Both the position numbers and the translations under genes were made by a program. From assembly GCA_948474755.1 (NCBI GenBank), contig CAOLHI010000063.1, positions 1-64,000 of the forward strand: 64,000 bases of DNA, written 5' to 3'. Of the stretch, positions 34,500-46,459 are shown piece after piece. This DNA is from Ctenosaura bakeri (lineage: Eukaryota > Chordata > Lepidosauria > Squamata > Iguanidae). Below the pieces are notes generated by a model. It did not search any database and was not told the DNA's origin. It worked only from the letters and a program-made list of their open reading frames with translations. How positions within the stretch are numbered: position 1 is the first letter of the stretch; every line of letters starts with the position of its first letter.

Positions 34500-34545
34500 A
34501 ATAAATCCAATCGACATGGGGCCGAGAGAGAAAAAATGGATTTGG
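34500..34545 (+). CDS. VAV1: VAV1 46-bp exon (human exon 19 equivalent), basic linker
   Basis: Encodes residues 578-592, NKSNRHGAEREKMDL, then one base of glycine 593. This is the highly charged linker before the first SH3 domain; it has diverged in sequence from the human one but kept its length. Acceptor TTTTCTATACAG, donor TTGG|GTAAGT. It is placed by frame, size and position, not by strong identity. Confidence 0.88.
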
Positions 34546-35239
34546 GTAAGTTGGAGCTGTACCTGCCTGTTAGGTTTCCAGGATGACACTGGTGGTCACA
34601 GGTGGCTTCTAATTACCATAGGTAGGAGGAGCCAAGAGTGATGGAAACTCCTAGTGGCAAATGAGTAAGCATAGAACAGGGAGCCAGGTAAAGATCACAA
34701 ATTCTGTATGTAGATCTGTCAACTATAGCATGGAGCCATTTTAGGATATGTTCCAGAAGAACCTCCACATGTCTTGCTATGGTTTAGCTTTTGTCTTTGA
34801 GAAGGAAGAATGGCTCCTGCTCTGTCCCTGTCGTTCACCCCAGTGATGGCACTTCTCCTTGCTTTGCTGACTCAGTGGTAGCACTCAGTGAAATGGGGAG
34901 ACTGAAGCCCAACTTGAGGCAAGCTTTTCCTCACTTTTCTTCTACCACAGCAACATCCTTCAGGTGGAGCTGTCACCATTCCTGATGGAGAGAGGCTGGC
35001 AATAGCTTTCCAGAGCCAGTAGAAGCAGCAGGGCACTGGGAAGCTCAGGAATTCTCCCTGCATGCAGAGTGTTGCTTATCTCCTGTCCACAGCACAGTGT
35101 GTCCAAGGCACAATGTGTACCTCTTTCAATATCTGTTTGCTCTTTCTAATTTTTTAAGAAGCCTTACTTTATACTATACATGCAAGTTAAGCAAGGAATT
35201 GGTTCATCTCAATCACAGCAACTGTTCTTTGCTCTTCAG

Positions 35240-35376
35240 GACTGCCCAAGTTGGAAGTGTGCCAGGAATATTACGGTCTTCCTCCACCACCCGTGGCATT
35301 TGGCCCACCACTGAGGCTAAATGTGGGGGATATTGTGGAGCTAAGCAAAGCTGAAGCAGAACAAATGTGGTGGCAG
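35240..35376 (+). CDS. VAV1: VAV1 exon (human exon 20 equivalent), N-terminal SH3 domain
   Basis: Encodes residues 594-638, LPKLEVCQEYYGLPPPPVAF followed by LRLNVGDIVELSKAEAEQMW and WQ. P607-P610 form the tetraproline insert that occludes this atypical SH3, which in the family pairs with the GRB2 C-terminal SH3. Acceptor GCTCTTCAG, donor CAG|GTTGGT. Confidence 0.96.
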
Positions 35377-36687
35377 GTTGGTGTCATGGGTAGTGCTGTG
35401 CAGTATCAGTCTTCTACTTGTGGAGTAGCATCAGGCCACGCAGATGCTACACCTTAAATGATGAACAGGCTGTGTGGGATTTTTTTTGTGAATTCTCAAC
35501 TGGAACAAAGTATGTAAAGCAGTACTTCTCAGACTTCTGATTGGTGAGGCAGGGTTCTCATCCTCCCAAAATTAAAATTAGAGCTACACTTCATTCTTGT
35601 ATCCCCAAATATTTACTTCATACAGCCCAGTTTACACGTTGTAAAAGCAGATCTGCATTCTTGCATGATGGCATGCCACCTTCACATGTAAAGTGCAGGT
35701 TGGAGTAATAGGAATTATCAGAGGATTACATGGATAGAGAGTGCTGTACACCCCATTTGGTTGTAACAGTTACTCCCACATTCTGTTATTTGGGGGTCCC
35801 TTCAACTAGGGGTTTAGCACTGTTTATCACCTTTAAGTGTCCCTTCCTACTAAACAAGAGCAAAGAGAGGGAAACCTCTGTGGTAATCAGCCCTCTACCC
35901 TTTGACGGCCAGGAATCACCAGTCATCCCATTGCAAGAATGTTTGTGGCCCATGCAACATGTTATCTGGAATCCTTTGCCTATTTCGAGGAAATGTTAGG
36001 TAGTTCTGAAAGACACATTCTCTTTTTTGAAAGAAGCCCACTTTCCACAACCAGAAGAGAGGTTCCTTCAATGGCTCTTTAGGGTGTTAAATTTGAAATT
36101 TTAGGAATATCCAAGGGCAGTATTTTACTTCTGTTCACAGTTTGACCTCATCCAAGAGTTGGCCGACTGGCTAGCAATCTGGTTTTTATTTATTTATTGG
36201 CAGCATTTTCCTGTGAGTTACTCTGTCAGGTGAATGAGACCGTGGCAAAATTCTCCAGGACATATTGTACTGCAAATCAATCTGTTTTTTCACAGACTGT
36301 AGAAGCAGAGGCCCTGTTAAAATTGTTTCTGAGGATTAAAACACAAATAACTGCATAGTATTATTACTACAGTTACTGATAACAGTTAAAAAAAAAAGTA
36401 AACAGTGGTTTCAGCAATCCTGATTTGAACTGCAATTGTGATAGGTTTAGGAAGGGGACCTTCTGAGTCTGCCATAATTCCAGTCTAGGTTGTTATCCCC
36501 CCTGCATTTGCTATTTGCATCAAGACAAAACCTCCTGTTGATCCCAATGATCCATGATCCATGGATCCTTAGTTGGCCATTCTTGAGAGAGAAAAGTCAT
36601 CTGGTTCATCAATAAGCTGCTAAGTTATACTGGAATCAGTCTTGTCCTGTGTCTGATGCAACCACCATTTTTTCCCTTGGACTATAG
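35377..36687. other. VAV1: VAV1 intron 20, unassigned sequence
   Basis: No recognised repeat or gene. Confidence 0.35.
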
Positions 36688-36753
36688 GGAAGGAACACAT
36701 CTACCAATGAGGTTGGCTGGTTTCCTTGCAAGAAAGTGAAGCCTTACGTCTCT
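36688..36753 (+). CDS. VAV1: VAV1 exon (human exon 21 equivalent), end of N-terminal SH3
   Basis: Encodes residues 639-660, GRNTSTNEVGWFPCKKVKPY and VS. The GWFPxxxVxPY ending is typical of the last SH3 strands. It has 22 whole codons, acceptor GGACTATAG and donor TCT|GTGAGT. Confidence 0.96.
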
Positions 36754-37643
36754 GTGAGTAGCCGTGATGGCCGTGGCTGGATTTATATCTTTGTGTCTTG
36801 ATTGATCAGAGGATGCCTAAAACCAACAGTATGCTTTTCCTGTGATGCCAGAAGGCTCAGATGAGAGTTGGTTAATCGCACAGATCCTCTGTAGGCACTG
36901 GATCCACTGTAATCCATAGGCATCCCAGTGCTGCTAATGGCCATAGTTGCTGGTAGACTTTTGTGGCTGCCACTGACTTTGGAACTGCTGCCAAAATTCT
37001 ATGATTTCCATCTGCACCATAGAACTTTTCTAAGGAAGCAGGAATAAAAGCAGAAAGAGAATGAAGTTTGCCAGAGATGGAGTAGGAAGATAGCAGGAGA
37101 TTATACAAATAAAATAAGCAAGTCAAATTAAAGGCCCAGTTAAATAAATGCTGCAGTGTGGTTTTAGCAAACTGTGTGGCACCACCAACTTTGGCAATGC
37201 AGTTTGGGCAGCGATGGCAGAAAATGGTATGGACTGCCTGTGGCCTTCATGTTGTCATCCTATGCCTTTAATGATGCGTTTCTGTTGTGCTGTGTAGCAA
37301 GCTGCCCATGATGTTTCATGGCTAAACAAGAGATAAAGCCTTCTCACTGAGATCTCAAAAGAAAGAATCTTGCAAACTCATGCTATACACCATATTTGAT
37401 GGACTGGAATAAAATCCAGCTTGAAGTTTAGGCCAAAGAATATGTTTGGAAAAAGGTGATGTCTTTGGATTTAAACAGTCTAACTCTCCACATCATTCTT
37501 TGACTGAAGGGGTTGCTTTATCATTTATTTTGCTACAAAATCAGTGAAGGGTGGGATTCCCCTGGGCCATATTTTACAAAGACTTTCCACAGGAAATAAA
37601 AGTTCATACTAAATGAAAAAAAATATTCTCTTTTCTTTACCAG
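36754..37643. other. VAV1: VAV1 intron 21, unassigned sequence
   Basis: No recognised repeat or gene. Confidence 0.35.
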
Positions 37644-37675
37644 ACCCCTCCTCCAGATCTATCAGTTTATCTCTG
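37644..37675 (+). CDS. VAV1: VAV1 32-bp exon (human exon 22 equivalent), SH3-SH2 linker
   Basis: Encodes TPPPDLSVYL (661-670) and the first two bases of W671, the first residue of the SH2 domain. Acceptor TTCTTTACCAG, donor TG|GTATGT. The exon is short, but both flanking phases fit and the human linker has the same length. Confidence 0.93.
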
Positions 37676-38752
37676 GTATGTAATACCACAGAATTAAACC
37701 ATTTCAATGTTTTTGTGTACAGCTAGTGTGTCTGGCTTTCCTAAATGTTTGCTATAAGGTTTCTTCATGCTACATCTTTACTGCTTTATAGGTATTCTTC
37801 CCAGTCCCACATCACAAGTTCAATATTTCCAGTACATTGTTGTAGTAGATTAGCCATTAATTAAATTCCTGAATAAAAATTAGGTATGTGCATTCAGTTT
37901 TGCTCCAAGCTATTCTTAGGAATGGACAAATCTGTCAAAAACTGTAATCTTTCCACTATAATGCTCATTCTTGTCTTGTTTCGGCACCAGACTGCTGTCC
38001 TGTTTACACAAAACTTTGTATGTACTTGTGCACGCATCTTTTATGCATTTTTAAAAATGCTATTATTTTTGTATGCATGTTTTCAAATGTATACACTTCT
38101 TTAAATTATTTTTTTACCAGAAAATAGAATTTTGGTGAGCATTACTGCGTTGTATTATTTTATTTCTAGCAAACTGCCACACAAACTGTATATACTTGGA
38201 GGTTTAAATATTTGTGTTCTAATTTGTGCTTAAGTTTCAGGAGGTCAAGTTCGCACTGAAAGAGATTTTTCATTCATCCTTGGTTGCTAGTGGTAGTAAT
38301 AAACTCTGCGGAGTATAGAGGCACCTAGTGACTGAATGATGTACTGCAGTTAATAAAACACCACCTCCTTGCTCTGACATAAGCTGTTGTATAAAATTAA
38401 TAAACATTTGCTCTCAACTAGAAAAAGTATCTCAATATACTGAGACAGTCTGTTGACCAAATACCATTTTTTTGCAAAAAAGGTCACACACAAAAGAATT
38501 ATTTTCATGCAAAACCTCCACACAGTATTTTTATGTGAAAAACACAAAATTACACTGTGTTTTGTACAAACTATACATTTTTCTCCAAGTTTTAGGCATA
38601 ATCAAATTCTCTTCAAGAAAAGTTACAAAAGAGAAAAATAATTTAAACATGCACACAAAGTCTTATAATATCTCCTTGTGGATAGAAAACTTTTGAAATT
38701 ATTTATTTTGTATGCTAGAACGAAATAAATGTAGGTTTACACTCTCACACAG
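37676..38752. other. VAV1: VAV1 intron 22, AT-rich unassigned sequence
   Basis: Strongly AT-rich with no identified element. Confidence 0.35.
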
Positions 38753-38869
38753 GTATGCAGGACCCATGGAACGGGCAGAAGCAGAACAAACTCTTTCTAG
38801 TCGTTCAGATGGGACTTATCTGGTGCGGCAGAGAATCAAGGACGCAACAGAATTTGCCATCAGCATCAA
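38753..38869 (+). CDS. VAV1: VAV1 exon (human exon 23 equivalent), SH2 domain
   Basis: Encodes residues 672-709, YAGPMERAEAEQTLSSRSDG then TYLVRQRIKDATEFAISI, with lysine 710 split AA|G. The R in TYLVRQR is R696, the phosphotyrosine-binding arginine of the FLVR motif, so this SH2 should bind phosphotyrosine partners such as SLP-76 or BLNK. Acceptor TCACACAG, donor AA|GTAATT. Confidence 0.97.
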
Positions 38870-40111
38870 GTAATTCTTTTCTTTTTTTCCAGATTACCTT
38901 TTCACACTCGCAGGCCAGGTAACAAGAGAAGCTTCTGGAAGATACCTATGTTCGCTATAATTAATTAAAAATAAAAGAAAGAAACATTTAAATTTGGCAG
39001 AGTTGATTTGGATAGAAAGGAATACTTTTACATACATACAGAGAGAGAGAGAGAATCCTTCCCACTAGATTCATTGGTGCAGTTTTCTTTGGAAGGTAGT
39101 GACTAATGCATACACATGCTTTGCATGCATAAGACTATCAAGTTCAGTTCTTGCCTCTTGATTCAAAAGAAGCAGCATGATCAAGGAAGGTGTTTCTCTC
39201 TCAGAGTCCCAGGCACGTAGAGTTGAGTACGATAGACCAACAGAACCAATGGATGATAGGAGCAAAGGAGACAGTGCACCAGGCAATGGCACAGTGTCTT
39301 GCTAGGCACACATCTGCCTCCTCAGAGGGGACAATGCATGTAACCATATGCCCAGATCATTGGCTGGGTGAGAATCAGGAGCAGCTACAGCCTCCAGTTC
39401 CTATACACATCTGTGCTAGATTCTTACTGAATAAACAGCTATTTTGCAACTCCAAGCTTCAACATCAGGCCAGCAGTTTCTAAACTGAAGAGCTGAGTAG
39501 TTCTCCTCTCTCATTGCTGTCCAAATGATTTTATTATTTACGATTTACATTTTATACCTTGCCTTTCCTCCAGAGAGCTCAAGTTGATACATATGGCTGT
39601 CCTCTTCCTCACTTTATCCACACAACAATCCTATGGTACATCAGACTGGGAGATGATAACTGGCCCAAGGTTATCTCATGAGTTTCATGGCTTAATGTGG
39701 AGAATTTCCAAATCCCAGGCCAACATTCAAATCACCACATCACTCTGTTTGAAATATATTTATCTAAATATAAATATAAATCCTTATAAATATACATGTC
39801 TGGAATACTGATCTATTGGTTTAGAAAAGATCCATGATACATTTAGACATATATTGGTAGTTGTAAATATATGTCTGAAGCTATGCCTTGCTTTCTTCCA
39901 TCACAGATGAAAATGTGTTTTGTTTCAAATGTTATCACTGCCTCTTTTAGTATTCATTTTGAATTATGTGTGTGCCTAGCCTGTTTTGATGCATAATTCT
40001 GTGTTTCTAATTAGAGCTGCAATTGTTTCAATAGGGCTGTAAGTCTACAGCAACTCCTGTGCTAAAATGGGAAACAAGAAAAAAATAATTGTGTGCTTTT
40101 CTGTGCCCTAG
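38870..40111. other. VAV1: VAV1 intron 23, unassigned sequence
   Basis: Contains a short (GA)n run at about 39040-39054; otherwise nothing recognised. Confidence 0.35.
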
Positions 40112-40199
40112 GTTCAACAGTGAAGTTAAGCATATAAAAATCCAGACCAAGGATGGTTTGTATCGCATCACAGAAAAGAAAGCCTTCAAAGGACTCATA
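40112..40199 (+). CDS. VAV1: VAV1 exon (human exon 24 equivalent), SH2 domain
   Basis: Encodes residues 711-739, FNSEVKHIKIQTKDGLYRIT then EKKAFKGLI, the central SH2 beta strands. VKHIKI contains the conserved histidine of the phosphotyrosine pocket. Acceptor GTGCCCTAG, donor ATA|GTAAGC; the GT is at 40200-40201. Confidence 0.95.
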
Positions 40200-40437
40200 G
40201 TAAGCCTCTATTTGTCTTTCTGTGTTTGTCACAAATGTTATTACAACTTTTGCAGGTTGAGAGAAGGAGTCAGGAAAAAGGAAAGAAAAAAAGTTGAAGG
40301 GAAGCTGAAAGGTGCAATAGTTCTGGGTTTGAAGGAAGTGAGATCTGTGATAAGCTCACTCACAGTGGTGATGGTGACAAAGGGCCAACATCAGAGATGG
40401 CCCAAGAGATATGTAAACAGTTTGAATGGTGTGGGTT

Positions 40438-40895
40438 GATCATAGATTCACAGAATAATAGATTTGGAAGAGACCACACCAACCAGCCAGTCCAACCCCC
40501 TGCCATGCAGGAACACACATCAAAGCACTCCTAACAGATGGCCATCCAGCCTCTGTTTAAACACCTCCAAAGAAGGAGACTCCACCACACTCTGAGGCAG
40601 CAGATTCCACTGCTGGATTGCTCTGACCATCAGGAAGTTCTTCCTGAGGTTCAGGTGGAATCTCTTTTCCTGTAGTTTGAATCCATTGCTCCTTGTCCTA
40701 GTTATTCCAGAAACTAGAAAACAAGCCCATTCCCTCTTCAATATGACACTCTTTCAAATACTTAAACATGGCTATCATGTCCCCTCTTAACTTTCTCTTC
40801 TGCAGACTAAATATATCCAGCTCCCTAAGCCACTCTTCATAGGGCACGGTTTCCAGACTCTTCACCATTTTGGCTGCCCTCTTCAAGATAACCAG
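40438..40895 (-). mobile_element. CR1 LINE 3' fragment (minus)
   Basis: Minus-strand peptides [20 protein letters not shown] and [20 protein letters not shown] match the CR1 copy at 32868-33593. One frameshift separates the two parts. The CR1 3' end motif is at 40438-40460. Confidence 0.92.
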
Positions 40896-41501
40896 AGGTG
40901 TTCTTGTTTTAATTGAAACAATTCCAAGCTGTTATCAGAAACAAGAAAATACTGATGAACTGCTTTGCTTGCTCAATATAACCCTCCTTCTGTATGTTGT
41001 TTTCCAGTCAATAATAGGGGTAAATGTATTAGGTCCCAATACTTCCTTCTCTTTCAGGAGAATTGTGGCATACAGTCTTGAGCAGGCAAATAGCAAGAAG
41101 AGAACATCAGCACTCTTTGTCCTTCCTCCATTCATACTAACAGCCCCCTGCAACTGCTTTTCCTTAAAGAATTAGAACTATTGGGAGATTGTTCATATAT
41201 CTTTTCTGTAACATAAAGTCAATTCTGGGGAGACAGTTCATGTCATGTCTCTCTTGAGCCAGGAGAGAAAGTCACAAAAGGAGGACTAGAGTTTGAGTCA
41301 CGGTGGAAGCTATTGGTCTTGTGTTCCATTTTGTAATAAGACAAATAGTTCCTACAGCCACCTTACCTTCCGTGTCTTTCCTTTGAACTGCATTGGTTGA
41401 ATATATCTTCCCAAGCACACTTTCCTCCTCTCCTGTGGGAATAAGCTGCATGTTTCATGATGCTGTATGAGTGAAGAAGCTGTTCTCCTTTTTCTCTGCA
41501 G

Positions 41502-41616
41502 GAGCTGGTGGAGTATTACCAAGAGAACTCCCTGAAGGATTGTTTCAAGACCCTTGATACTGTGCTTGAGTTTTCTTTCAAAGAACCAGAGAGGAAAAAT
41601 GTGGCCAGGCCAACTG
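41502..41616 (+). CDS. VAV1: VAV1 exon (human exon 25 equivalent), SH2 C-terminal end
   Basis: Encodes residues 740-777, ELVEYYQENSLKDCFKTLDT then VLEFSFKEPERKNVARPT, plus one base of glycine 778. This is the second SH2 helix, the terminal strand and the linker to the last SH3. Acceptor TTTCTCTGCAG, donor CTG|GTATGT. Confidence 0.96.
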
Positions 41617-41817
41617 GTATGTAATCTGGGCCACCTCTCTATCATTTCAAGACTCAGGGAAAATGCAATGTCAAATAAGCAAGAAAAGCAAAAGTGGCTA
41701 GCTTCACTGCTGTAGCAATGTTCTACACAGAGCCTGGAAGTTGGAAATAACATGTTGCAAGTCATGTTGTTACTTTACAAAAGTATCAGAATAAGTTACA
41801 GTCTGTTATTGTTTGAG

Positions 41818-42030
41818 GGCCTTTTCACACTAGACAATTATAGCACTATGTTTCCATTCTAACTGCCATGGCAAAACCTGACAGAATCCTGGGATTTGCA
41901 GTTCAGGGAGGGGTATTTAAATTCCTCAGCCAGAATGCTCCTAAACTGCAAATCCCAGGATTCCATAGGATGCAGTCAGGACAGTTATAGGACAATTATA
42001 GTGCTATAATGGTGTAGTGTGAAAGAGTCC
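41818..42030. mobile_element. Short TIR element, type B
   Basis: GGCCTTTTCACACTAGACAA to GTGTAGTGTGAAAGAGTCC. The internal arms CAAATCCCAGGATTCCATAG and GAATCCTGGGATTTGCAG are inverted. The right terminus is mutated. Confidence 0.8.
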
Positions 42031-42096
42031 TTAGACAGTAATGGTAACATTTGCATGTTACTCTTTTGCCTATATAAAACCATCATTTTTGCATTA

Positions 42097-42307
42097 TAGT
42101 AGGCTAGGTTCCAGGAACACCCTCCCCCGAGATACCAAAATTTGAGGATGCTCAAGTCCCATTACGTACAATGGTGTAGTAAAATGGCATCCCTTATGTA
42201 AAATGGCAAAATTAAAGTTTGGTTTTTGGAATTTTTTAAGAATATTTTTCAAGCCATAGTTGGTTGAATCCATGGGTACAGAATCCATGCATGTGGAAGG
42301 CTGACTG
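42097..42307. mobile_element. Tigger/pogo-like short element
   Basis: Right end GCATGTGGAAGGCTGACTG followed by TA, the left end a degraded counterpart preceded by TA. The internal words GAGATACCAAAATTTGAGGA, GCTCAAGTCCC and GGTTGAATCCATGGGTACAG are typical of Tigger-derived short elements. Confidence 0.7.
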
Positions 42308-43035
42308 TACTTTAAATGCAGCATTTCATTATTTTAAAAAGCAGCTCTTTATTTGAAAAAGCTCTCCTATTGTTAATTGCTGCTTTTCTGCTCCCTTATT
42401 AGCCTCCATTTCCTCATTTCCTTCCTTCCTTCCTCCGCCACTTGCTTCACACCTCCACTTGGCTATCATCTGTGTAAAACAGCACTGGCCACACAGAGCT
42501 TTACACAGAGCTGGCTTGGCCTCTGATTCAATCCATTCATTTTACGGAAATCAGAGAGGAGCTTGAACTGAAACACTGAGGTCATCTATGGTCTTTGCAA
42601 AGCATCAGAACTGGCTCATGTCTGCTTTTCTGCATTTATGCTATGTTAAATCAGTCCTCCTCTTCTCTCTTTTCAATCCTGTCTGCCTGGTATGCATGCA
42701 GCATCCTCTTCAACCTTCACAACCTCAATCAACCAGAACATGAAAGAGAAATTTGGTCTTTCTTCTGGATCCTTCTTCCTGTGATTAATGTGGCTGCTGC
42801 TGAAAAGAAGAGAATGGTGACTGGAAAGCTATGCAGATCTGCTTATTGATACTCTGCAGGCATTAACTGACCCTAATTGCTTTCACTTTATACATCATGT
42901 CTGGCCATTGCTTCTTTTTAAAAAAATATCAAGGGCAGGGTAGAAGAAGATAGGATCTGGGAGCATTTCCTTGCCCATGATGCACACACTCTGATCCTGT
43001 CCATGACTAACACATTCCCAATGATTTCTTGACAG
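42308..43035. other. VAV1: VAV1 intron 25 3' part, unassigned sequence
   Basis: Nothing recognised apart from short CCTT repeats at about 42420-42435. Confidence 0.35.
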
Positions 43036-43187
43036 GGAAAAGGTTGAAGTATTTCGGTTCAGCCAAGGCACGCTACAATTTCTGTGCACGAGACCGGACT
43101 GAACTGTCCCTCACAGAGGGAGACATCATAAAGATTCTGAATAAGAAAGGGCAGCCAGGATGGTGGAAGGGAGAGATCTATGGCCGG
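43036..43187 (+). CDS. VAV1: VAV1 exon (human exon 26 equivalent), C-terminal SH3 domain
   Basis: Encodes residues 779-828, KRLKYFGSAKARYNFCARDR then TELSLTEGDIIKILNKKG, QPGWWKGEIYGR. ALYDF-type ARYNF, the acidic RT-loop region and the paired tryptophans W820/W821 are the SH3 ligand-binding features. Acceptor TTCTTGACAG, donor CGG|GTGAGC. Confidence 0.97.
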
Positions 43188-45744
43188 GTGAGCACTTTTT
43201 CCCCATATGTCTAAGCTGTCTCTTTTTAAGAATGTGCTAGCTTTGGACAGAAATAGTCCTGACATGAGCATGCAAGGGTCTCACCTCCAGAAGTGAGAGG
43301 ATTTGAGGCCAGAAGAAACATCATGCTGCTGTTCTGATTCTAGGCACTCTTGCAGCAGTAGCATGATATGAGAAATGCAACTCAGCAGAAGGAGCTACAC
43401 GTAGCAGGTCTTGTGTAAGATCCATGCGTACTTGGGACAATTTTAAGCAAAATAAAGTAAAACTTCTTTTCCACTGTACATGTTGAGATGGTTAGAATTT
43501 CTGAAATTATGTAAAGTTCAGGCTGGCAAATTGAAATTTCTTAATTCATCAATCCCTCAGAAATAAACTGTGCTGGGCTTTTATTTTTGCACTGTTTTGT
43601 TTATTTTTATAATCTGTCTTCAGTTAAATTTTGGTGGTTTTACCTGTATTGTTCAATTGTTTTTAAAGTGATTATGACAAATTATTAAAACCTACTTGAA
43701 GATAAATAGGTGACTCTAACTACCTTACTGTAGAAATTACTGTATCTGTTACTTAAGTTATAGTTAAGTTATAGTTATAGTTAGAGATCACGGATATATA
43801 GCATTATTAAGTAATTCAATAATATTAGCATTTAATTTTATTACTATACTATTTAAATAATTTACAGCTGTATTGTTATATCTGGTATCTTGCCCCTCTC
43901 ATAAGCATACACCAACATACCTGTTTATTCCTTTATATAATGGTTAATCAGCATATCTATGTTAGTTCATAGAGGAAGTCATTATGCTGTATTATGTGTT
44001 GAGGTATAATAAATAAACAAAAAAAAACAAATTATTAAGACCAGCACAAATTCAAAACATATACAAATATCATACACAAATTTTGTAAGTTTATAATTTG
44101 TACTGGTTTTAATAGTTTTAATAATCTGTAAGACATTTTGAGTCCCACTACTGAGCAAAAGGTGAGATAATACATGAATAAGGAGAAAGAGAAACCATTC
44201 ACAAAACTGGCTTGCTGTAAACAGCCATTTTCATGCCAATGCGGTTCAAGTGGCTATCAAGGCTGCTTATCGTACGCATCTGAGGACACTCAGGTGTGGT
44301 GTGAGTCTCAAAGGGATTGGAAATAAAGCTAAACTCAGTCCCAGGACTAAGGTTATCAGAGGGTCAAAACAAAAGCAGAGTCATTTGCAAGCCAAGGTCT
44401 GTAATAGGTTAAGCAGCCCAAAAACAACATTCAGTAGGCCAAACAAGAGCCAAGGAGAGGAAGACATCCATGATGGTAGTAGGATTCTGGGAGCCAAGTA
44501 TGCAGCCAGGTATGATTATCAGAACACAGCACACAGCAACACCAGCAAGGGGAAACAATAGCCAGAATCAAGGAGGACCAAGGTTAGAAGCCAGATAGTT
44601 CCAACCAAGAAACCAAAACCAGCAAAAAGCACAGGGCAGAAAGGATGGAACATAGCTCTTAGGCCAGAGTGAAGTAAACTACTGTTCAAGCAAAGATTCA
44701 GGTTTCACTTAGAGTCTTTCGCAAAGGGGGGAATCAAGAGACATCCAAGGCAAGCCATAAAAGTTGGCTCTGTGGTCAAATCCACTAGGAAAATAGTGCC
44801 CTTTCTTCCTCTACAGCAGAGTGACATTAACACAGAAACCAGGAAATGCCTGATTCAAATCCCAATTGCTTCTGACAGTGCATAAATGTATTAATTAGTT
44901 CAGGGAGGGTTTTGAGAGTCTGAGATTTGAATGAAACCAACAATACACATCCCTGCAACTTCAGTAGGTAGCAAGAACTATATATTCTTTAGAATCATAC
45001 ATTGCTCAATCGTGTTATTCCTGAACTGAAAACACTGGTAAGGACTGCCTTGCACTGCTATCAGTCCAAAAAATGTCATAATTGCTATTAGACTACAGCT
45101 GAAAAAGTAATCATTTGAATGAGATTAGTTTGTGGCTGCAAACATTAGGGTCCAGAGCAAGGTTGGGCAGCATGCTGCTTGTGGCCTGCATAAGGTCCTG
45201 GGCTGTTTTTGTGACCCCTACCCCCCCCCGTGGCTAAAAAAATTGCAAGCCATTTTGCATTTCCACCACAGTTTGGTAGCCCCCCGGGCTAATTTAGGTC
45301 CAAAAGAGGCCTTTAAAAAAGGAAGTGGCTTCTGCTCACTTCCTGTTGATAAAACAGGCCTCTCCTGGGCCTAAAGGAAGGTACACAAGAATGGTGAAAA
45401 GTATCTCCGTTCCCCTAGAGAGCATGGTGTGTGTGTGTGTGTGTGAAATATTTATTTATTTATTTACTTTGGTGGGAGTGGGTGGGGTTTGGTGGAGGGT
45501 TTGCACCCCTCTAGTGTCTCCTGGAGGGCGGCAAATGAAGCCCCCTGCCCTTTCACAGTTGCCCACCCCTGGTCTAGAGTCTGGAATATCATTGAATAGT
45601 GAACCCCTAATATTTACCAATAATTGATAGTTCACTAGACTAGATCAGCATCTATATTAGGGAAAAAAACAATTAGCAGGATTTTATGGCATTTTATTTA
45701 CTGCAGTTCTAGTAATTCTTTGCCTAAATGTGCTTTTTCCACAG
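43188..45744. other. VAV1: VAV1 intron 26, possible Sauria-like tail and unclassified repeat
   Basis: 44115-44170 (GACATTTTGAGTCCCACTAC, GGTGAGATAATACATGAATA) resembles a Bov-B/Sauria-type 3' tail. 44230-44800 has purine-rich sequence with an open frame but no recognised protein, possibly an old LTR-type repeat. 45427-45467 is a (GT)n(TTTA)n microsatellite. Confidence 0.35.
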
Positions 45745-45798
45745 GTTGGTTGGTTCCCAGCAAATTATGTGGAAGAGGATTACTCAGAGTACTGCTGA
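45745..45798 (+). CDS. VAV1: VAV1 last coding exon (human exon 27 equivalent) and stop
   Basis: Encodes VGWFPANYVEEDYSEYC (829-845) and TGA at 45796-45798. It completes the C-terminal SH3 (GWFPANYV) and carries the VAV1-type acidic tail. Acceptor TTTTTCCACAG. The 3' UTR continues in the same exon to about 46005. Confidence 0.97.
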   Translation, partial: VGWFPANYVEEDYSEYC

Positions 45799-45980
45799 GG
45801 GTACCATTTAAATGGGTGCACTGAGAGGTTCTTTGGCAGAGCATCCAGGAACAATAAGCAGAATCAGTTTCTCTACTTCCAAGAGCCATTGCTGTTGAAA
45901 AACTACAATTATTTATGAACTCTCTTTAGTCTCCCGCTCCATCTCCCATCAGTTCCTGTCCATTGTGTGTTCTTGTGTCT

Positions 45981-45986
45981 AATAAA
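45981..45986 (+). terminator. VAV1: VAV1 polyadenylation signal AATAAA
   Basis: Canonical AATAAA 183 bases after the TGA, followed by GT- and T-containing sequence. It would give a short 3' UTR of about 200 bases. Cleavage 15-25 bases downstream is inferred, not seen. Confidence 0.7.
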
Positions 45987-46005
45987 GTGGGTGAATAGTA
46001 AGAAC

Positions 46006-46459
46006 CTGGGCAAGAATGCACCTTTGTCCACTCCAAAAAAAGCAAACCACATCTTTGTGGGTAGATCAAAATAAAACTCCTCTATGAAAACCTGCTTTTT
46101 AAAAAAGGCTTCACAGTTGCTCATAGCAACCAATACATTGTACTCTAAGTTCCCTTGGGGTGTACATAGTATATAGCAGTGTACACCAGCATACAGCCTG
46201 CTTATTTTTTGTTCCATTGTCCACTGAAGCCTATTGTAGAAACATCCTTGGGCAAGAATGAATCAGTTCTAAAGTTGCTGACTTTCAAAGGACAGCTTTT
46301 CGAAGCCCTTCTTCATTAGTGTCCCAAACTGGTAATAAGAGAGGCAGGAGTTGCATCTGACACAGACCTTTGGAATCTTCCAGTCCAAATGAGCTTGGGA
46401 TAGTGGTCTTCTTTCTAGAGACATGGCAGCAGCTTGCATAACCAGGCCCTCTGTCTTGA
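46006..46459. other. Intergenic sequence after VAV1
   Basis: No gene or repeat recognised downstream of the polyadenylation signal. Confidence 0.4.

Larger units (their letters stand above)
3763..46005 (+). other. VAV1: VAV1 gene, exons equivalent to human 6-27 (3' part of gene)
   Basis: Overview of the gene. VAV1 is a haematopoietic signalling adaptor and GEF that loads GTP on Rac/Rho proteins after tyrosine phosphorylation downstream of antigen receptors. Twenty-two exons with consistent AG/GT borders and compatible phases join into one open frame of 657 complete residues plus a split first codon. The domains in order are DH, PH, C1, SH3, SH2, SH3. The C-terminus EDYSEYC separates VAV1 from VAV2 and VAV3. 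The coding length matches the human protein from about residue 189 to 845 without gaps, from recalled knowledge of human VAV1. The start codon, CH domain and acidic region are outside the window. The 3' limit is estimated from the AATAAA at 45981. Confidence 0.97.
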
